From assembly GCF_000372725.1 (NCBI RefSeq), contig NW_005196094.1, positions 152,658-216,657 of the forward strand: 64,000 nt of DNA, in the 5' to 3' direction. Below, one piece after another: positions 38,349 to 48,344 of the stretch. How positions within the stretch are numbered: the first letter of the stretch is position 1; each line of letters begins with the position of its first letter. Below the pieces are notes generated by a model. It was not told the DNA's origin. It worked only from the letters and a program-made list of their open reading frames with translations, and searched no databases. Source of the stretch: Emiliania huxleyi CCMP1516. Lineage: Eukaryota; Haptophyta; Isochrysidales; Noelaerhabdaceae. A program made the position numbers and the translations under genes.

Positions 38349-38987
38349 ATGCCATGGCGAGGGCCGCCACCGTACCCGCCGCCCCTGCTACCGCCTCCAC
38401 CCCTGCCGCCGGCGGGGCCGCCACCGTATGGACCCGCTCGGCATAACCTGGGGGGTCCGGGACCACCCCGCCGGAGGCTAGAGTACCCGGAGGGAGGAGC
38501 TGGGAGAGGGGAGGGGCCGCAGTACGATAACGGGCCCGCCGGCGAGCCGGAAGGCCGAGGCCGGAGGGCCCCAGGGGGGGCTTGGGGTCAGCTGTCGGAG
38601 GAGGTGAGAGACGAGCTGACGCGGCCTCTGCGGGTAGAATCGGGACGTACGGACGAGCCGAGGACGATAGAGAGACCGCGGGGGCGGGCACGAGTCCTCG
38701 ACCGAAGAGAGCCGGCCTCACTTCACGGGGAGGGGCGGCGTGGCGATCCAGTGCCGCCGCCCTCGCCCGAGGAGTTGGGCATGGGACCACCGGAGGTGGA
38801 GTCAACAGGAGCAGGCAGAGTGGGCGAGACGGCGGCGGGGCCGCGGCCGAAAAAGGCTAGGAGGGGGGGTCGGGCCCCGCATCCGTTGCCCAACCAGCGG
38901 AAAGCGAGTGGGGGGAGGACCGAGGGGATAAGAGGGCCCCTCCAGACCGAGGGGGGGGAGGCCAGACCGGGAAGCCTCGAGGGGTGA
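38349..38987 (+). CDS. Pro/Gly/Arg-rich ORF, doubtful
   Basis: A 212-codon frame that begins where family 2 ends. It is almost entirely Pro, Gly, Arg and Glu, with MPWRGPPPYPPPLLPPPPLP at the start and PRPKKARRGG near the end. It could be a disordered nucleic-acid-binding protein of an element, or chance in GC-rich DNA. No domain, promoter or partner frame supports it. Confidence 0.25.
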   Translation: MPWRGPPPYPPPLLPPPPLPPAGPPPYGPARHNLGGPGPPRRRLEYPEGGAGRGEGPQYDNGPAGEPEGRGRRAPGGAWGQLSEEVRDELTRPLRVESGRTDEPRTIERPRGRARVLDRREPASLHGEGRRGDPVPPPSPEELGMGPPEVESTGAGRVGETAAGPRPKKARRGGRAPHPLPNQRKASGGRTEGIRGPLQTEGGEARPGSLEG

Positions 38988-39905
38988 CGTCGAGTGAGGA
39001 TGTACGTCGTGTGCGTGTCTGGTGTTTATTAGCTCCGAGTAGAGGGGGCGCTCCGCTGCTAGGGGAAACCTGGAGCGCGGACTAACCCTCGGAGACCCGT
39101 GTTTACTTTACGGCCCTTTCCCTGCGAACGCGCACCCCCTGGGCTAGGGCTCTCTTGCCCGCAACCCGATGCCAATCATCCGGCCCGCTGGGTGCGCTTC
39201 TCAGCTCCCCGGCCCTGGGTGTGCGGTTGCCGACTGCACTCCAAGTGCTCCAAGTGCCATGTCCGCCTTGCGTTGTTTCATAACATCGAAGGCTAAGCTC
39301 AGTAAAAAATCGCGCGAAAAAAAATCCGAAAAAATCGGCGCCTGCGGCGGGCCGTGGGACCCCATCTCCCCCCCGCATGGGTACCCTCTAGGGCCCCCGC
39401 GCCCCCCCACAGTTTTTGGTGCTGTGACGGACCTGGGTGTCGGACCAGCTGTCACGGCCGGTTAAAGAAAGAACGCCATGGACAAGTGTGTGTACTTCTT
39501 GCTTGGGGCTTGGGCGGCACTCATGCCGGGGTAGGTAGGGTAGGTCTGGGCCCTCCCGTCGGGGGGTTCCCTCTCTTCACGCTGGAACTTTTTCAGAGCA
39601 GAAAAAGAAATTTCCGCGGAAATCACGATGTCAACCCTCCCCAAATGGGTGATCTGGTGCTTGTAGGGCTTGAGAGTGGCCTGCCATGTCACAGGAAGGA
39701 CTATGGTTGCAGGAGAGTACCACCAGCCATCACTTTACTCTTTAGTTGGTATAGTCCCCCACCCCTGCACGCGGCGGATGATTTCTTTTTTAGTTTCCCA
39801 TAAGTAAGGTGGGTAGGTAGGTAGGTAGCTAGGGGCAGGGCAGGGGCCGGCCAGGTTTTTGCAGAATTTCAGCATGAGAGTGCCGCCCAAGCCAAGAAGT
39901 ACAGG
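38988..39905. repeat. repeat-rich intergenic DNA, family 3 inverted copy
   Basis: Family 3 in inverted orientation lies at 39145-39265, joined to an ACTCCAAGTGCTCCAAGTGC block also seen at 48545-48565. A sequence near 39320-39420 resembles the 23430-23510 region in reverse. GTAG repeats are at 39811-39828. A 23-bp stretch around 39485-39507 is mirrored near 42000-42025, outside the next element. Confidence 0.5.
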
Positions 39906-40084
39906 AGGGTTCCAAGCGAACCAATTTAGACCAGTTTAGACCACTGCTAAACACGAACCAGATTAGTCCTGTTTACGATAAACTGGGTCTAAATCTGGTA
40001 TGTGTAATGCCCCCCCCCCCCCCCCCAGCGCGCACCTCCCCCCGCCCCAGCTCCCCTCTGTGACGAGAGAGACGCGGCTCTCAG

Positions 40085-41150
40085 CGGCACGCGCAAGCGT
40101 CAGCGTCCGTGCCTCTTCTCGCGCTGGTCGAGGTTGTGCATGGCAATCTTGACCGTCTCGAGGGTCCACGCGGCCGCATCGAGGGACTCTTCCGACAGCT
40201 TCGCCGTGTCGTGGTGTCGAAGATCTGCTTGCAGAAGCCGCCGCGCGTCCCCTCATCTTTCGCGCGGTACGTCGGGAGCGAGGCGCCAGGAGAACAGCGC
40301 CTGCAAGCATTTGGTGAGGGGCAGTGAGTACCACTGCTCAACCCAACACCACTTCTACTAGCAAGCGCATCTTTGCGGCCGGGTTGAAATCCACGTGCTT
40401 CCGCTTCTTGCCAGGCGCAGGCGCCGCCAGCTGGTATGTCGCCGCGCCCGACGTCGCGCCCTCAGTCCCGCCCGCGTGCAGCGTGCAGTCGTCAATCAGA
40501 GCGCGGAGGGCGGGCACGTTGCCCTGGTACTTGCTCACAAAGGTCTCGAGCTTCTTGAGGACCGCGCAGTCCTTGCTCGCCTTGGACGTATGTCCCGAGG
40601 CCCGTCCGAGGTTCTTCAGGATGGAGTTCTTCTTGCCACAATGTGCGACCGGTGCTGGCCCACTTGGCATTGCGTCAGAAGCGTGCACGCGGCTGGAAGG
40701 ACACCTTCCTACTGGCCGTACGATCAGGTCGCACTGAAGGCTTGATACTAAGGCCGCGAGCTATGCAGGTGGTCAATTGCGCAGCACGGCACGGTCAGCA
40801 GCGCCGACAGGCTGTCGCAAGGCGGGCGCCGTCAGCGTTTCGTGTTTTCAGTTCTGATGTGGTAAATTCCTGCCACGTTTTCGTACTCAGCGAGCACACA
40901 AAACTTGTTGAGCGTCATTGTCAGCTCGAGCTCCCCTGCCCTGCCCAGGCAATGAATCCCTGCACAGACCGATAGCATGCCTGCTGCCGCCTGTGCACGA
41001 GCTTCTCCTGCTCGTGCTCAAAACGGAACACGAGGTCCGCAGTCAGCCCCTCGGGGTCCGCGTCGTCCGACACCTTGATCGGCGTGTCCATCTTGACGGG
41101 CTTCATCTCCGCAAGCAGCGCATTCGTGCCCGTCGGCACGAGCTTCACGA
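40085..41150 (-). pseudogene. broken coding fragments inside the 39.9-42.0 kb transposon
   Basis: On the minus strand, separate protein-like pieces follow one another: KLVPTGTNALLAEMKPVKMD (about 41140-40970), MTLNKFCVLSEYENVAGIYH (about 40915-40840), ILKNLGRASGHTSKASKD with VSKYQGNVPALRALIDDCTL (about 40630-40480), and LETVKIAMHNLDQREKRHG (about 40165-40105). They are in different frames, and a family 2 fragment splits two of them. They may be exons or remnants of an element-encoded protein. No family was recognised. Confidence 0.4.
40635..40830 (-). mobile_element. mobile-element family 2, internally deleted copy
   Basis: It starts like 37893 (CCACAATGTGCGACCGGTGC), jumps at about 40669 to the distal block (GCGTCAGAAGCGTGCACGCG), and runs to the GCCGACAGGCTGTCGCAAGG end. 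About 240 bp of the middle are missing. Confidence 0.7.
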
Positions 41151-41405
41151 CGCCCTTTGGGCACTGCGCTGTGGTTCCCCGCCACCATCATCGCCCATTG
41201 GCCGACCAATAGCGAGCACGACCGGCTGCTGATGCACTCATGCACTTTGACGACGGCATGGACGAGATCATCACGCTGCCCGACAACACCGTGCGCCTGA
41301 CCGGCGAGGCTGTTGTTGCGCGGTGCAAGTGTGCCCGGTGTGCTGTCCGGCCCGAGGCGGAGGATGGCGGCTGCACGCTAAACCTAAATCGGGCTAAACC
41401 TGGTA

Positions 41406-41859
41406 CAGTGGGTTGCGGGCATTAAGAAAACAGGATTTCGCGGCACGCCGCCGTTTCTAAGCCTTTCCACACCCCTCACCCACCCCACGCCGTGGTTTCT
41501 TAGCTCCCAAGGTAGGTCAAAGGTGTCAGAGCCGGCCCCCTCCCCCTCGTCGGAAGAGGCCAAGAGCGGGTCGGAGCTGCGGTCCCGGACGGATCCGATG
41601 CCGCCAGCCAGTCTGCCACCGACTCAAGACGCACACGCATCCATCCACTCGCTCAAAACACCGCAGAGGACTTGTAAAATGCCAAGTGCGCGCGCCGCGC
41701 AGGCGAAGAGAAATTTTGAGCTCGGAGCTCCTGTTCACACTCGTGTCTGGCCTTTTCTCGGAGCCGCGCCTGCGGCGCGCCGTGGTTTCTTAGATTTTTG
41801 CGGAAATCGCTCGGCGTGGTTTCTTAATGCCACGCTTTCTTAATGCCCGCAACCCACTG
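41406..41859 (+). mobile_element. Tc1/mariner-type MITE nested in the transposon
   Basis: A 24-bp perfect inverted repeat begins CAGTGGGTTGCGGGCATTAA and is mirrored at 41836-41859. A TA dinucleotide sits at each end (41404-41405 and 41860-41861). Length is 454 bp. TA target duplication plus CAGT-type ends are characteristic of Tc1/mariner relatives. No transposase is present. Confidence 0.8.
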
Positions 41860-42221
41860 TATGTGTTTAATCTCCCCGACTGGAGGCCGACCCCTGTTTA
41901 GACCCAGTTTATCGTAAACAGGACTAATCCGGTTCGTGTTCAGCCGTGGTCTAAACTGGGTCTAAACATGGTCTAAACTGGTTCGCTTGGAACCCTCATA
42001 AGTACACACACTTGCCATGTCCCATGTGCCATGAAGAAGAAATCTCTTCATGAACAGCCGGAGCGGAGGCGGGATGGGAGGACGGGGCACGCCGCCACGC
42101 CCGCGTCATCCACTGCCTCATCACGGCCGACAATCCTCGCAACCCAACGCGGCCAAAGGATATCACGGCGGACTTCCGCGATCGAAGGCACGCGCTAATG
42201 CGAAAAAAGAATTGCCCGGTC

Positions 42222-43210
42222 ATGTCCAGGAGCGCGCTGCTTCTGGCGGTGGTTGGTGCGGCGGCCTCGGCCACGCCGCGTACTCTGCTGCGGCCGGACA
42301 CCCGGGACACATCCAGCCGACACGTGCTGACGCAGCTGCGCGGCGGCGGGAGAATTTCCGGCACCTTTGGCGCCGCGTTGCACGGCGCAACCGCGACTCT
42401 GTTTGCCGCCCGGACCGAACCCAAGGGGCAGAAGGCCATGCGGCTCGAGAGGCACGTGCGTGGCGTCGTCTTTGGTGGTATGGACGGCATCCTCACCACG
42501 TTCGCGCTGCTCGCGGCGGTCGCTGGCTCGCGCCACACCTCAACTTCGCTCACGCTTGTGATTGGCATCTCGACGGTGCTCGCTGACGCGCTGTCGATGG
42601 CGGCGGGAGAGTACCTGTCGGCCAAGGCGGAGGCGCAGATGGCAGCCGGCGCGCCACCTGACGAGCCTGGTCCGCTCGAGAAGGTGTCGCGGAGGTAATC
42701 TGGCTAGGCGGCGACGGCGGGGCGGTTTGTGCTCACCCGTGGGCGCTTGCCTCTCTCCCTTTGGCCGCAGGGCGTCGCGATGTTCCTCGCATTCACTGCG
42801 TTTGGGTCGATGCCTCTCCTGGGCTACATCTCTGCGGCGCTGCTGACCTCCTTTGCGGGCAGCGCTGTCGCGCCGCAGCGCTACTTTGCCCTCTCTGTCG
42901 TCATCACCGCCGTGCGACGGGCTCTCGTGCCCACCGGCCCCGCGTGGCCTCTCCGTCGACCGCGCCCCCTCGCCCGCCTGCCGCCCTCGCAGGTGACGCT
43001 CTTCTCGCTCGGCTGCATCAAGGCGCGCTTTGTCGACGACGTCTGGTGGCACTCTGGCGCAGAGGCGAGCGCAGAGGGAGGCGGAGTGTGGGGAGGCAGA
43101 GTGGGGCCGCTGTGACCAGCGCCGCCGTCTCGCAGGTGCTCGCGATTGGCGGCGCCGCGGCGTGCGTCGCCTTCTACACCGCTAAGCTCGTCGACCGGGC
43201 GATCGCTTGA
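42222..43210 (+). CDS. VIT/CCC1-like iron/manganese transporter
   Basis: Member of the vacuolar iron transporter family, expected to move Fe/Mn into an organelle. Exons 42222-42683, 42771-42911, 42993-43058 and 43136-43210 sum to 744 nt (247 residues) in one frame; the third intron has a GC donor. The first TM pair region has RGVVFGGMDGILTTFALLAA and GISTVLADALSMAAGEYLSA. After the splice come GVAMFLAFTAFGSMPLLGYI, a third TM, LFSLGCIKARF, and the last TM GGAAACVAFYTAKL. The N-terminus (MSRSALLLAVVGAAASA) looks like a signal peptide and may begin an organelle leader. Oddly, TM2 is followed almost directly by TM3: the cytosolic helical metal-binding segment of about 70 residues typical of VIT1 is not seen. 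Confidence 0.75.
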
Positions 43211-43672
43211 GGGGCAGCTGGAGCACGGTGGCTGGTGGCCGAGTTGCGAGAAGAGGGGAGCAGACCCTTCAGCCGTGCGGGAACCTCTTCTGAGATGTGT
43301 GCATGTGCGCGGGTTGGTCGATGCGTGGGGTCCGCCCAAGCCGCCGAGAGCACACACGGGGATGGGACCTCCGCGCCCCCGACGAAGGGTGCTCAGTCCT
43401 CAGAGTGGTCAGAGAGCAGCCCGCGCGACGCAGAGCCGGCCGCTCGGTCTCACTGGGCTCGCACGTCGCAGTCGCAAGAGTCTTTCTATCAAAAAGGACG
43501 CATGTAAGGATGTATTGGTTAGCTTCGCGTGCAACGAGAAGACGATAGTGTTCTGCTGACGAGAGCGCGCGCAAGCACGCTGCACGGGGTGTGACCTCGG
43601 TGTGCACGGGCAAGGACGAGACCGGGAGGAAAACCCGGCCGTGTAAGTGTGTGTGCGTGCGTGTGTGTGGTG

Positions 43673-43704
<32 letters not shown>

Positions 43705-43822
43705 TGTGTGTGTGTGTGGATTGCGCTTCCGCCACGTGCCCCCCTGCGCGGCGGCTGCATAATTCGCGCGTGCGCGATCTACCTGGGAGAGAGCATCACG
43801 CGCGGTCTGCGGAGCTCTCTCT
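43211..43822. repeat. intergenic with (TG)n tract
   Basis: This lies between the 3' ends of the VIT gene and the MFS gene. A TG/TGCG microsatellite spans about 43641-43719. No gene seen. Confidence 0.6.
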
Positions 43823-45565
43823 TTACGGCGGCGCCTGTGGCTCGGTGAGCAGGGAAACGCGCAGCGAGGAATTGGGTGCGCCACGCTCAAGGACCGAGGC
43901 GGGCGCGAGGGGCGAGGGGGCTCCACGCGCCACTGCCACGAACGTCGGGCCGTCGGACGTGCGGGCGCGCCGCGCTTCCCTCCAGCACGAGAGGGGCTGT
44001 GTAAAGAGCAGCAGCACGAGGAGCATCATGAGCAAGTTGGCGGGGGCAAACGCGTACTCGCCCCAAGGGGCCAGCGTGCTGGTGGAGAGGGAGGAGAGAG
44101 GCGAGAGGAGCACTCCCGTGGCAGCGACGCACAGGTTGGCGAGGCCTAGCGGCAGTGGCGGCGCAGTGGCGGTGCGGGCCGTCAGCTCGAAGCGGGCGGC
44201 GCGGGGAGGGCAGTGCGCGGCCGGCATCAAGTCGGCACAGACACGGGGCATGCGAATGCGCGGGCAGGGACTCGAGCCTGCGAGGGTGCCATAGGTGCGC
44301 GGCGAGGCGAGGCGCTGCAGCTCGGAGAAGAAGGTTGAGTAGACGAACTGCCGCCCGACGGCGACGCAGCACATGGCGCCAAGCAGCGCGGGCCGGGAGT
44401 GAGGGACGAGAAGGAGGGAGCTGTTGAGCACGCCAGCAGCGTTGACGAGTAGAAACACCACCAACGGCGTCGAGGTGTCGAGCAGGTACCCGATGAGCGG
44501 CATGCCGACGAAGCCAAGCGGGAGCAGCCGGCCAAAGATGACGACAAACTGGTCCACCTCGCTCGCGCCGAAGCCGAGCGAGCCGACCTGCTCCTGGAAG
44601 GTGGCGACGGCAAAGTTGAGGCGGCACACGTGGACCGAGGCGAAGAGAACCAGGTAGAGGTAGGGTGGGCTGCGCAGTTGCCGCTTCAGCGACCGCTTGG
44701 AGAGCGCTGTCGCGGTGTCGTCGTCGGGGTTGCCAAAGACAGCGTCGACATCGGTGTCCGGGGGCGGCTCAAAGGGCGCCGAGGGCCAGAGCACAGCGCC
44801 AGAGGCGAGCACAAGCAGGACAGCGCCGGCGTAGCCGAGCCAGCACGTCTCGAGGTCGAGCGAGCCCGCGTCCGTGAGCGAGTAGAAGAGGGCGAAGATG
44901 ACAGAGCCGCCGTCAAAGAGCGCCGTGGAGGCGGCGATGAGAGAGCCAGAGGCGGAGGGAAAGAGGTGCGCCATGTGGAACGTGGCCTTCTGCACGCCGG
45001 GTCCGCCAAACCCAAGCAGGAAGAAGCCGATGTAGGCCGGAACAAGGCTCTCGCCGCCGGCGGCATGCGCGTACATCGCGAGCGCCCCAGTGAGCTGCAC
45101 GAGCGCAGCGAGAACGCAGCACGCCTGCGGCCCGCGCGTGTCGAGGAGCAGGCCAAAGGGCAGGTTCGAGGTGTAGTTGCCGATCGTCCCGAGGGTGAAG
45201 ATAAAGGCAAAGATGCCGGCCTGCCCACTGCAGTTGTCGCCGTCGCAGCCCACTCCCCTCTTCGCGAGGACCTGTGCGAGCGACGTCCACCCGAAAACGA
45301 CGCCCGCGGTGAGGAAGACGTGAAAGCCGGCGACCAAGAGGAGCAGGACGCGCACCGTCACTGACTTTGGGACAGGGGTGAGGTCCTGATCGAACGCCAG
45401 CGTCTCCAGCGACCCAAACGAGGGCGGGTGCCGCAGGTGCGGCGACGAGGCGGCGCGCGCCAAGTTGGAGCGGCCCGAGCCACGGGAGGGCACAGGAGAC
45501 GCCTGCGGCGTGGGGGCGCCTGAACTGCCGCGCGACGGCGGCTTCCGGCGAGCGAAGAGGAACAT
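43823..45565 (-). CDS. MFS transporter, SLC43-like
   Basis: Twelve-TM carrier of about 580 codons starting at ATG 45565 (MFLFARRKPPSRGSSGAPTP). The cytosolic N-terminus is Ser/Arg/Pro-rich. TM1 is VLLLLVAGFHVFLTAGVVFG, followed by GWTSLAQVLAKRG, as in SLC43/LAT3-type amino-acid carriers. FTLGTIGNYTSNLPFGLLLD fits the TM2-3 region, and GFFLLGFGGPGVQKA and LFDGGSVIFALFYSL follow. The second half begins PPYLYLVLFASVHVCRLNFA. About 44305-44160 the frame reads PCPRIRMPRVCADLMPAAHC and other non-TM sequence, likely an intron of about 130 bp kept in frame, after which GLANLCVAATGVLLSPLSSL resumes. The substrate is unknown; amino acids are the family guess. Confidence 0.75.
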   Translation of the reverse strand: MFLFARRKPPSRGSSGAPTPQASPVPSRGSGRSNLARAASSPHLRHPPSFGSLETLAFDQDLTPVPKSVTVRVLLLLVAGFHVFLTAGVVFGWTSLAQVLAKRGVGCDGDNCSGQAGIFAFIFTLGTIGNYTSNLPFGLLLDTRGPQACCVLAALVQLTGALAMYAHAAGGESLVPAYIGFFLLGFGGPGVQKATFHMAHLFPSASGSLIAASTALFDGGSVIFALFYSLTDAGSLDLETCWLGYAGAVLLVLASGAVLWPSAPFEPPPDTDVDAVFGNPDDDTATALSKRSLKRQLRSPPYLYLVLFASVHVCRLNFAVATFQEQVGSLGFGASEVDQFVVIFGRLLPLGFVGMPLIGYLLDTSTPLVVFLLVNAAGVLNSSLLLVPHSRPALLGAMCCVAVGRQFVYSTFFSELQRLASPRTYGTLAGSSPCPRIRMPRVCADLMPAAHCPPRAARFELTARTATAPPLPLGLANLCVAATGVLLSPLSSLSTSTLAPWGEYAFAPANLLMMLLVLLLFTQPLSCWREARRARTSDGPTFVAVARGAPSPLAPASVLERGAPNSSLRVSLLTEPQAPP

Positions 45566-45700
45566 CTGAAGGGGTGTGTGTGAGTCGTCAGCGGCAATCG
45601 CGGCGGGCGGTCCGTCTCGTTCGATTCTTGGTTCCTCCGCCTGCTAGGGGAAATACGACACGCCTCCGTCGAGAACCTCGTCGAGAAGGACTGAGCCAGA

Positions 45701-46858
45701 ATGTCAGACGGCGGCAATCTCGGCATCGGCGTCCTTCTCCTCAGCCTGGTCGCGCTCGGCTCCTGGCCAGCGCTGCTCGACCTCGCGTTCCTGCGTGGCA
45801 GGCACCCGAGCCACGCCTACCTCGACTACGCCACGGCAGTGCTGCTGGTCGCGACGTCCTTTGCGCTCGCTTCGGGGCAGCCGCTCAGCGTGTCAAGCGA
45901 GAGCTGGGCCTCAGCGGGCCTCGCCGCCGTCGGAGGCTGCCTGCTGATGCTCGGGAACCTCAGTATGCAGCGGGCGCTGCTGCTCGGGGTTCCGCTGACC
46001 ATCGTGCTGCCGCTGCAAGGCTCGCTCACAGTCGTGCTGGGCACCAGCATCAACTACGTGCTGCAGCCCGAGCGGAGCGAGCCGCGCCGCCTGTTCGCCG
46101 GCGTCGCCGCGTTTCTCGTAGCCATCGCCCTCTCTGCCACCGCGCACGTGGCCCACGAGCGGCAGGCAGCCAACCGGCGGGAGCGGCGGCGGCGGCGGAA
46201 GAGGCAGCACGCCGCCAGCTGCAGGCCGTGCTGTGGGGCGCAGGCGCCCCTCGTCAATGGCGCCGGCAGCAGCACGCCGCAAGCGGGGGAGCTCACGATT
46301 GAGTCTGCGCCGGCGGCGGACGCGGCCACCACGACCGCGACCGCGAACGCCACCACCGGCCTGTTCGTCGCAGCCGCGGGCGGGCTCTGCTTCGGGTTCT
46401 TTAGCCCTTGCTTCAACCTCGCCGTCAACGACGAGCTCGGCTGGGTCAGGCAGAGCGGCGGAGCCCCACTCAAGGTCTTTGCGGCAAACTTGTACTTTTG
46501 CGTCGCCTTCGCTCTGTCCGCGTGGGCCGCAAACCTGGCGCTGATGCGGTGGCCGCCCCCTGGCACGCAGCGCTCCTCGCTGAGCGAGTACGCCAGCAGC
46601 CCGAGCGACGGCCGCTGGCTTGCGCTCCTGTCGGGAGTCGTCTGCGCCATTGGCAATGCCGCCCAGTTTGTCGGCGGCGACATGGCGGGCTTTGCGAGCG
46701 CCGACCTCGTGCAGGCGTTCCCGATTGTGGGCACTGTGTGGGGCGTGGCGTGCCTGGGCGAGTTTCGAAAGGCGAGCAGCCGCGTCTACGTGCTGCTCGC
46801 CGCCATGTACGGCGCTTTCCTGTCGGCCGTTGCCCTGCTCGCGTGGAGCGTGAGGTAA
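45701..46858 (+). CDS. ureide-permease-like DMT transporter
   Basis: Single-exon 385-residue membrane protein starting MSDGGNLGIGVLLLSLVALG. The first TM contains GSWPALLDLAFLRGRHPSHAYLD in outline (GSWPA then HAYLDY), which matches the ureide permease signature. Ten or so hydrophobic segments follow, with a long basic loop around residues 160-200 (RRERRRRRKRQ). The second half has GLCFGFFSPCFNLAVNDEL, FVGGDMAGFASADLVQAFPI and GTVWGVACLGEF, again as in that family. It probably carries purine-degradation products such as allantoin or related nucleobases; the substrate is inference. It is divergent from the MFS gene with 135 bp between starts, so the two may share a promoter. Confidence 0.75.
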   Translation: MSDGGNLGIGVLLLSLVALGSWPALLDLAFLRGRHPSHAYLDYATAVLLVATSFALASGQPLSVSSESWASAGLAAVGGCLLMLGNLSMQRALLLGVPLTIVLPLQGSLTVVLGTSINYVLQPERSEPRRLFAGVAAFLVAIALSATAHVAHERQAANRRERRRRRKRQHAASCRPCCGAQAPLVNGAGSSTPQAGELTIESAPAADAATTTATANATTGLFVAAAGGLCFGFFSPCFNLAVNDELGWVRQSGGAPLKVFAANLYFCVAFALSAWAANLALMRWPPPGTQRSSLSEYASSPSDGRWLALLSGVVCAIGNAAQFVGGDMAGFASADLVQAFPIVGTVWGVACLGEFRKASSRVYVLLAAMYGAFLSAVALLAWSVR

Positions 46859-47121
46859 GCGGGGGGGGGTGACTGAAAGCCCGGCGGCGGAAGCCCGACA
46901 CAACGCATGTTCGATTGTCCCTTTAGTACCACCGCTCAAAACCTCTCTGGACGACCGGAAGAATTCTTTTAACCCCTCCAGGTGCTTTTCACAGCGGCCC
47001 AAGTCTGCTAAATCAGGCACGGCTAGCGCCCGTGTCACGACCAGCAAGCACTATCCGCCACCGCCCGCCAAGAAGTGAGGCGCGCGATCGCCAGCGCGGC
47101 GCCAGAGGCTCGCGCGACTGG
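46859..47121. other. short intergenic region
   Basis: No gene seen. It is the likely 5' flank of the transporter gene that follows. Confidence 0.5.
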
Positions 47122-48003
47122 ATGCGTGAGGCAGGGCTCGGACGCTCGCTTCCGCCTTCAGCCTCGCCGAGCTCTTCGCTGCAGCACACAGCCGCAGAAG
47201 TTGCGGGACCTCAGCTGGGCTCGGCGCTAATACCGCCGCTGGTCGCGGTCATATTCTATCTCGTCTTGACGGGATTAATTAGGCTCTTAAGGCGCTGGCA
47301 CGCTCAGCGGTCAGCGCCTGTTGCGTGCCTCGAGCTGTGCATCGGAGGCAGCCCGCCGGCCGGCACAGCAGACACGGAGCTGGGGGAGCGGCAACCGCTG
47401 TCGCCCGCGGTGTCGCCAATGTTTGAGCGGAGTCCTGCCGGCTCTGTCCGCTCATCGACCTCGCTCCTTACGATGGAGACGGGAGCCGCTAGCGACACGG
47501 ACCGGCGGGCGGTCGGCTCTGGGTACGCTGCCGGGTATGCAGTGGTGAAGCTGCGCAGCGCAGCGGAGGAGGAAGTCTCTCCGGGCGCCGAGGAGGACAC
47601 CTTGGCGAAGTCGTCCAACGAGGAGGACGCGGCCGCGGCGCCGCCCGCGCTCTGGATCGAGACGCGCGACATGGCGTTTTGCGTCGCCGGCGTGATGACG
47701 GCTCACATCGCGTACGGCTACTACCAGGAGCAGTTGATGACGCGGCTCTTCTTCTCGCCGGACGCGCCGCTCGGCGAGCGGTTCCAGCAGTCCTCCTTCA
47801 CCACGCTCTGCAACCGCTCCGTCACCTTGCTCCTCGCCTCCCTCTTCGCCGCCGGCTCGAAGCTCCTTCACGGAGGGAACCCGGTCGCGGTGCCTCTCCC
47901 CGCCTGGGACTACTCGATGGGGGCAATCTCGAACACGATCTCGTCGGTGGCGCAGTACGCGTCGCTCCAGTTCGTCTCCTTCCCCATCCTCGTCCTCGCG
48001 AAG
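47122..48003 (+). CDS. UAA/SLC35B-type nucleotide-sugar transporter, N-terminal part
   Basis: Exon from ATG 47122 (MREAGLGRSLPPSASPSSSL). An N-terminal hydrophobic segment (LIPPLVAVIFYLVLTGLI) and an acidic, Ser-rich loop precede the family core: DMAFCVAGVMTAHIAYGYYQ then EQLMTRLFF, TTLCNRSVTLLLASLFAAG, and WDYSMGAISNTISSVAQYAS, FVSFPILVLAK. This is the first half of a UAA transporter (nucleotide sugars or PAPS in the Golgi/ER). The exon ends at AAG|GCTCCC, a GC-type donor at the point where other family members continue CK-x-IPVML. That next segment of about 100 residues was not found before 49840. The assembly gap and inserted sequence are between. Confidence 0.7.
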
Positions 48004-48021
48004 GCTCCCCGCCCCTCCCCC

Positions 48022-48244
48022 CGCCCCCCCCCGGGGCATTTGCGATTCGACCAATTTTCACACAGCGAGACGACCACCGGCAGCAACCGTACTATGTATC
48101 ATCTCCGGAGCGGGTCCTAAGCCGCGATTTGGGGCTGGCGGCTTCAGGCGGTGCCGAGCGTCGGCCTGACAATCCTCTCTCCCTTGAGGAGCCCGTCCCG
48201 GTAGAACTTCTTGATGAGCGCCTCCATCTGCGTGAAATCGATGG
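48022..48244 (-). pseudogene. duplicated 3' end of the plastid ftsH gene
   Basis: This is about 210 bp nearly identical to 52308-52530: the ftsH 3' flank (GCATTTGCGATTCGACCAAT ...) and the last 30 or so codons on the minus strand (IDFTQMEALIKKFYRDG then [12 protein letters not shown]). It differs at several residues and runs into the assembly gap at 48245. It is a fragment, not a second gene, unless the rest lies in the gap. Confidence 0.8.
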
Positions 48245-48344
48245 NNNNNNNNNNNNNNNNNNNNNNNNNNNNNNNNNNNNNNNNNNNNNNNNNNNNNNNN
48301 NNNNNNNNNNNNNNNNNNNNNNNNNNNNNNNNNNNNNNNNNNNN
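48245..48344. other. assembly gap (100 N)
   Basis: One hundred N characters, a conventional scaffold gap of unknown true size. The order and orientation of the flanks are therefore not certain. Confidence 0.99.

Larger units (their letters stand above)
39906..41996 (+). mobile_element. DNA transposon with ~90-100-bp terminal inverted repeats
   Basis: Left end AGGGTTCCAAGCGAACCAAT (39906 onward) is matched inverted by the right end finishing GGTTCGCTTGGAACCCT (41996). The homology extends through CTGTTTACGATAAACTGGGTCTA for about 90-100 bp with one short indel. Total length is 2091 bp. The interior holds minus-strand protein-like fragments, a family 2 fragment (40635-40830) and a nested TA-flanked MITE. 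No clear target duplication was found, so the superfamily is not assigned. Confidence 0.8.

Noticed and set aside
41523-41843. Plus-strand 106-codon frame in the nested MITE
   Set aside because: It lies within a TA-flanked non-autonomous element and ends in its inverted repeat.
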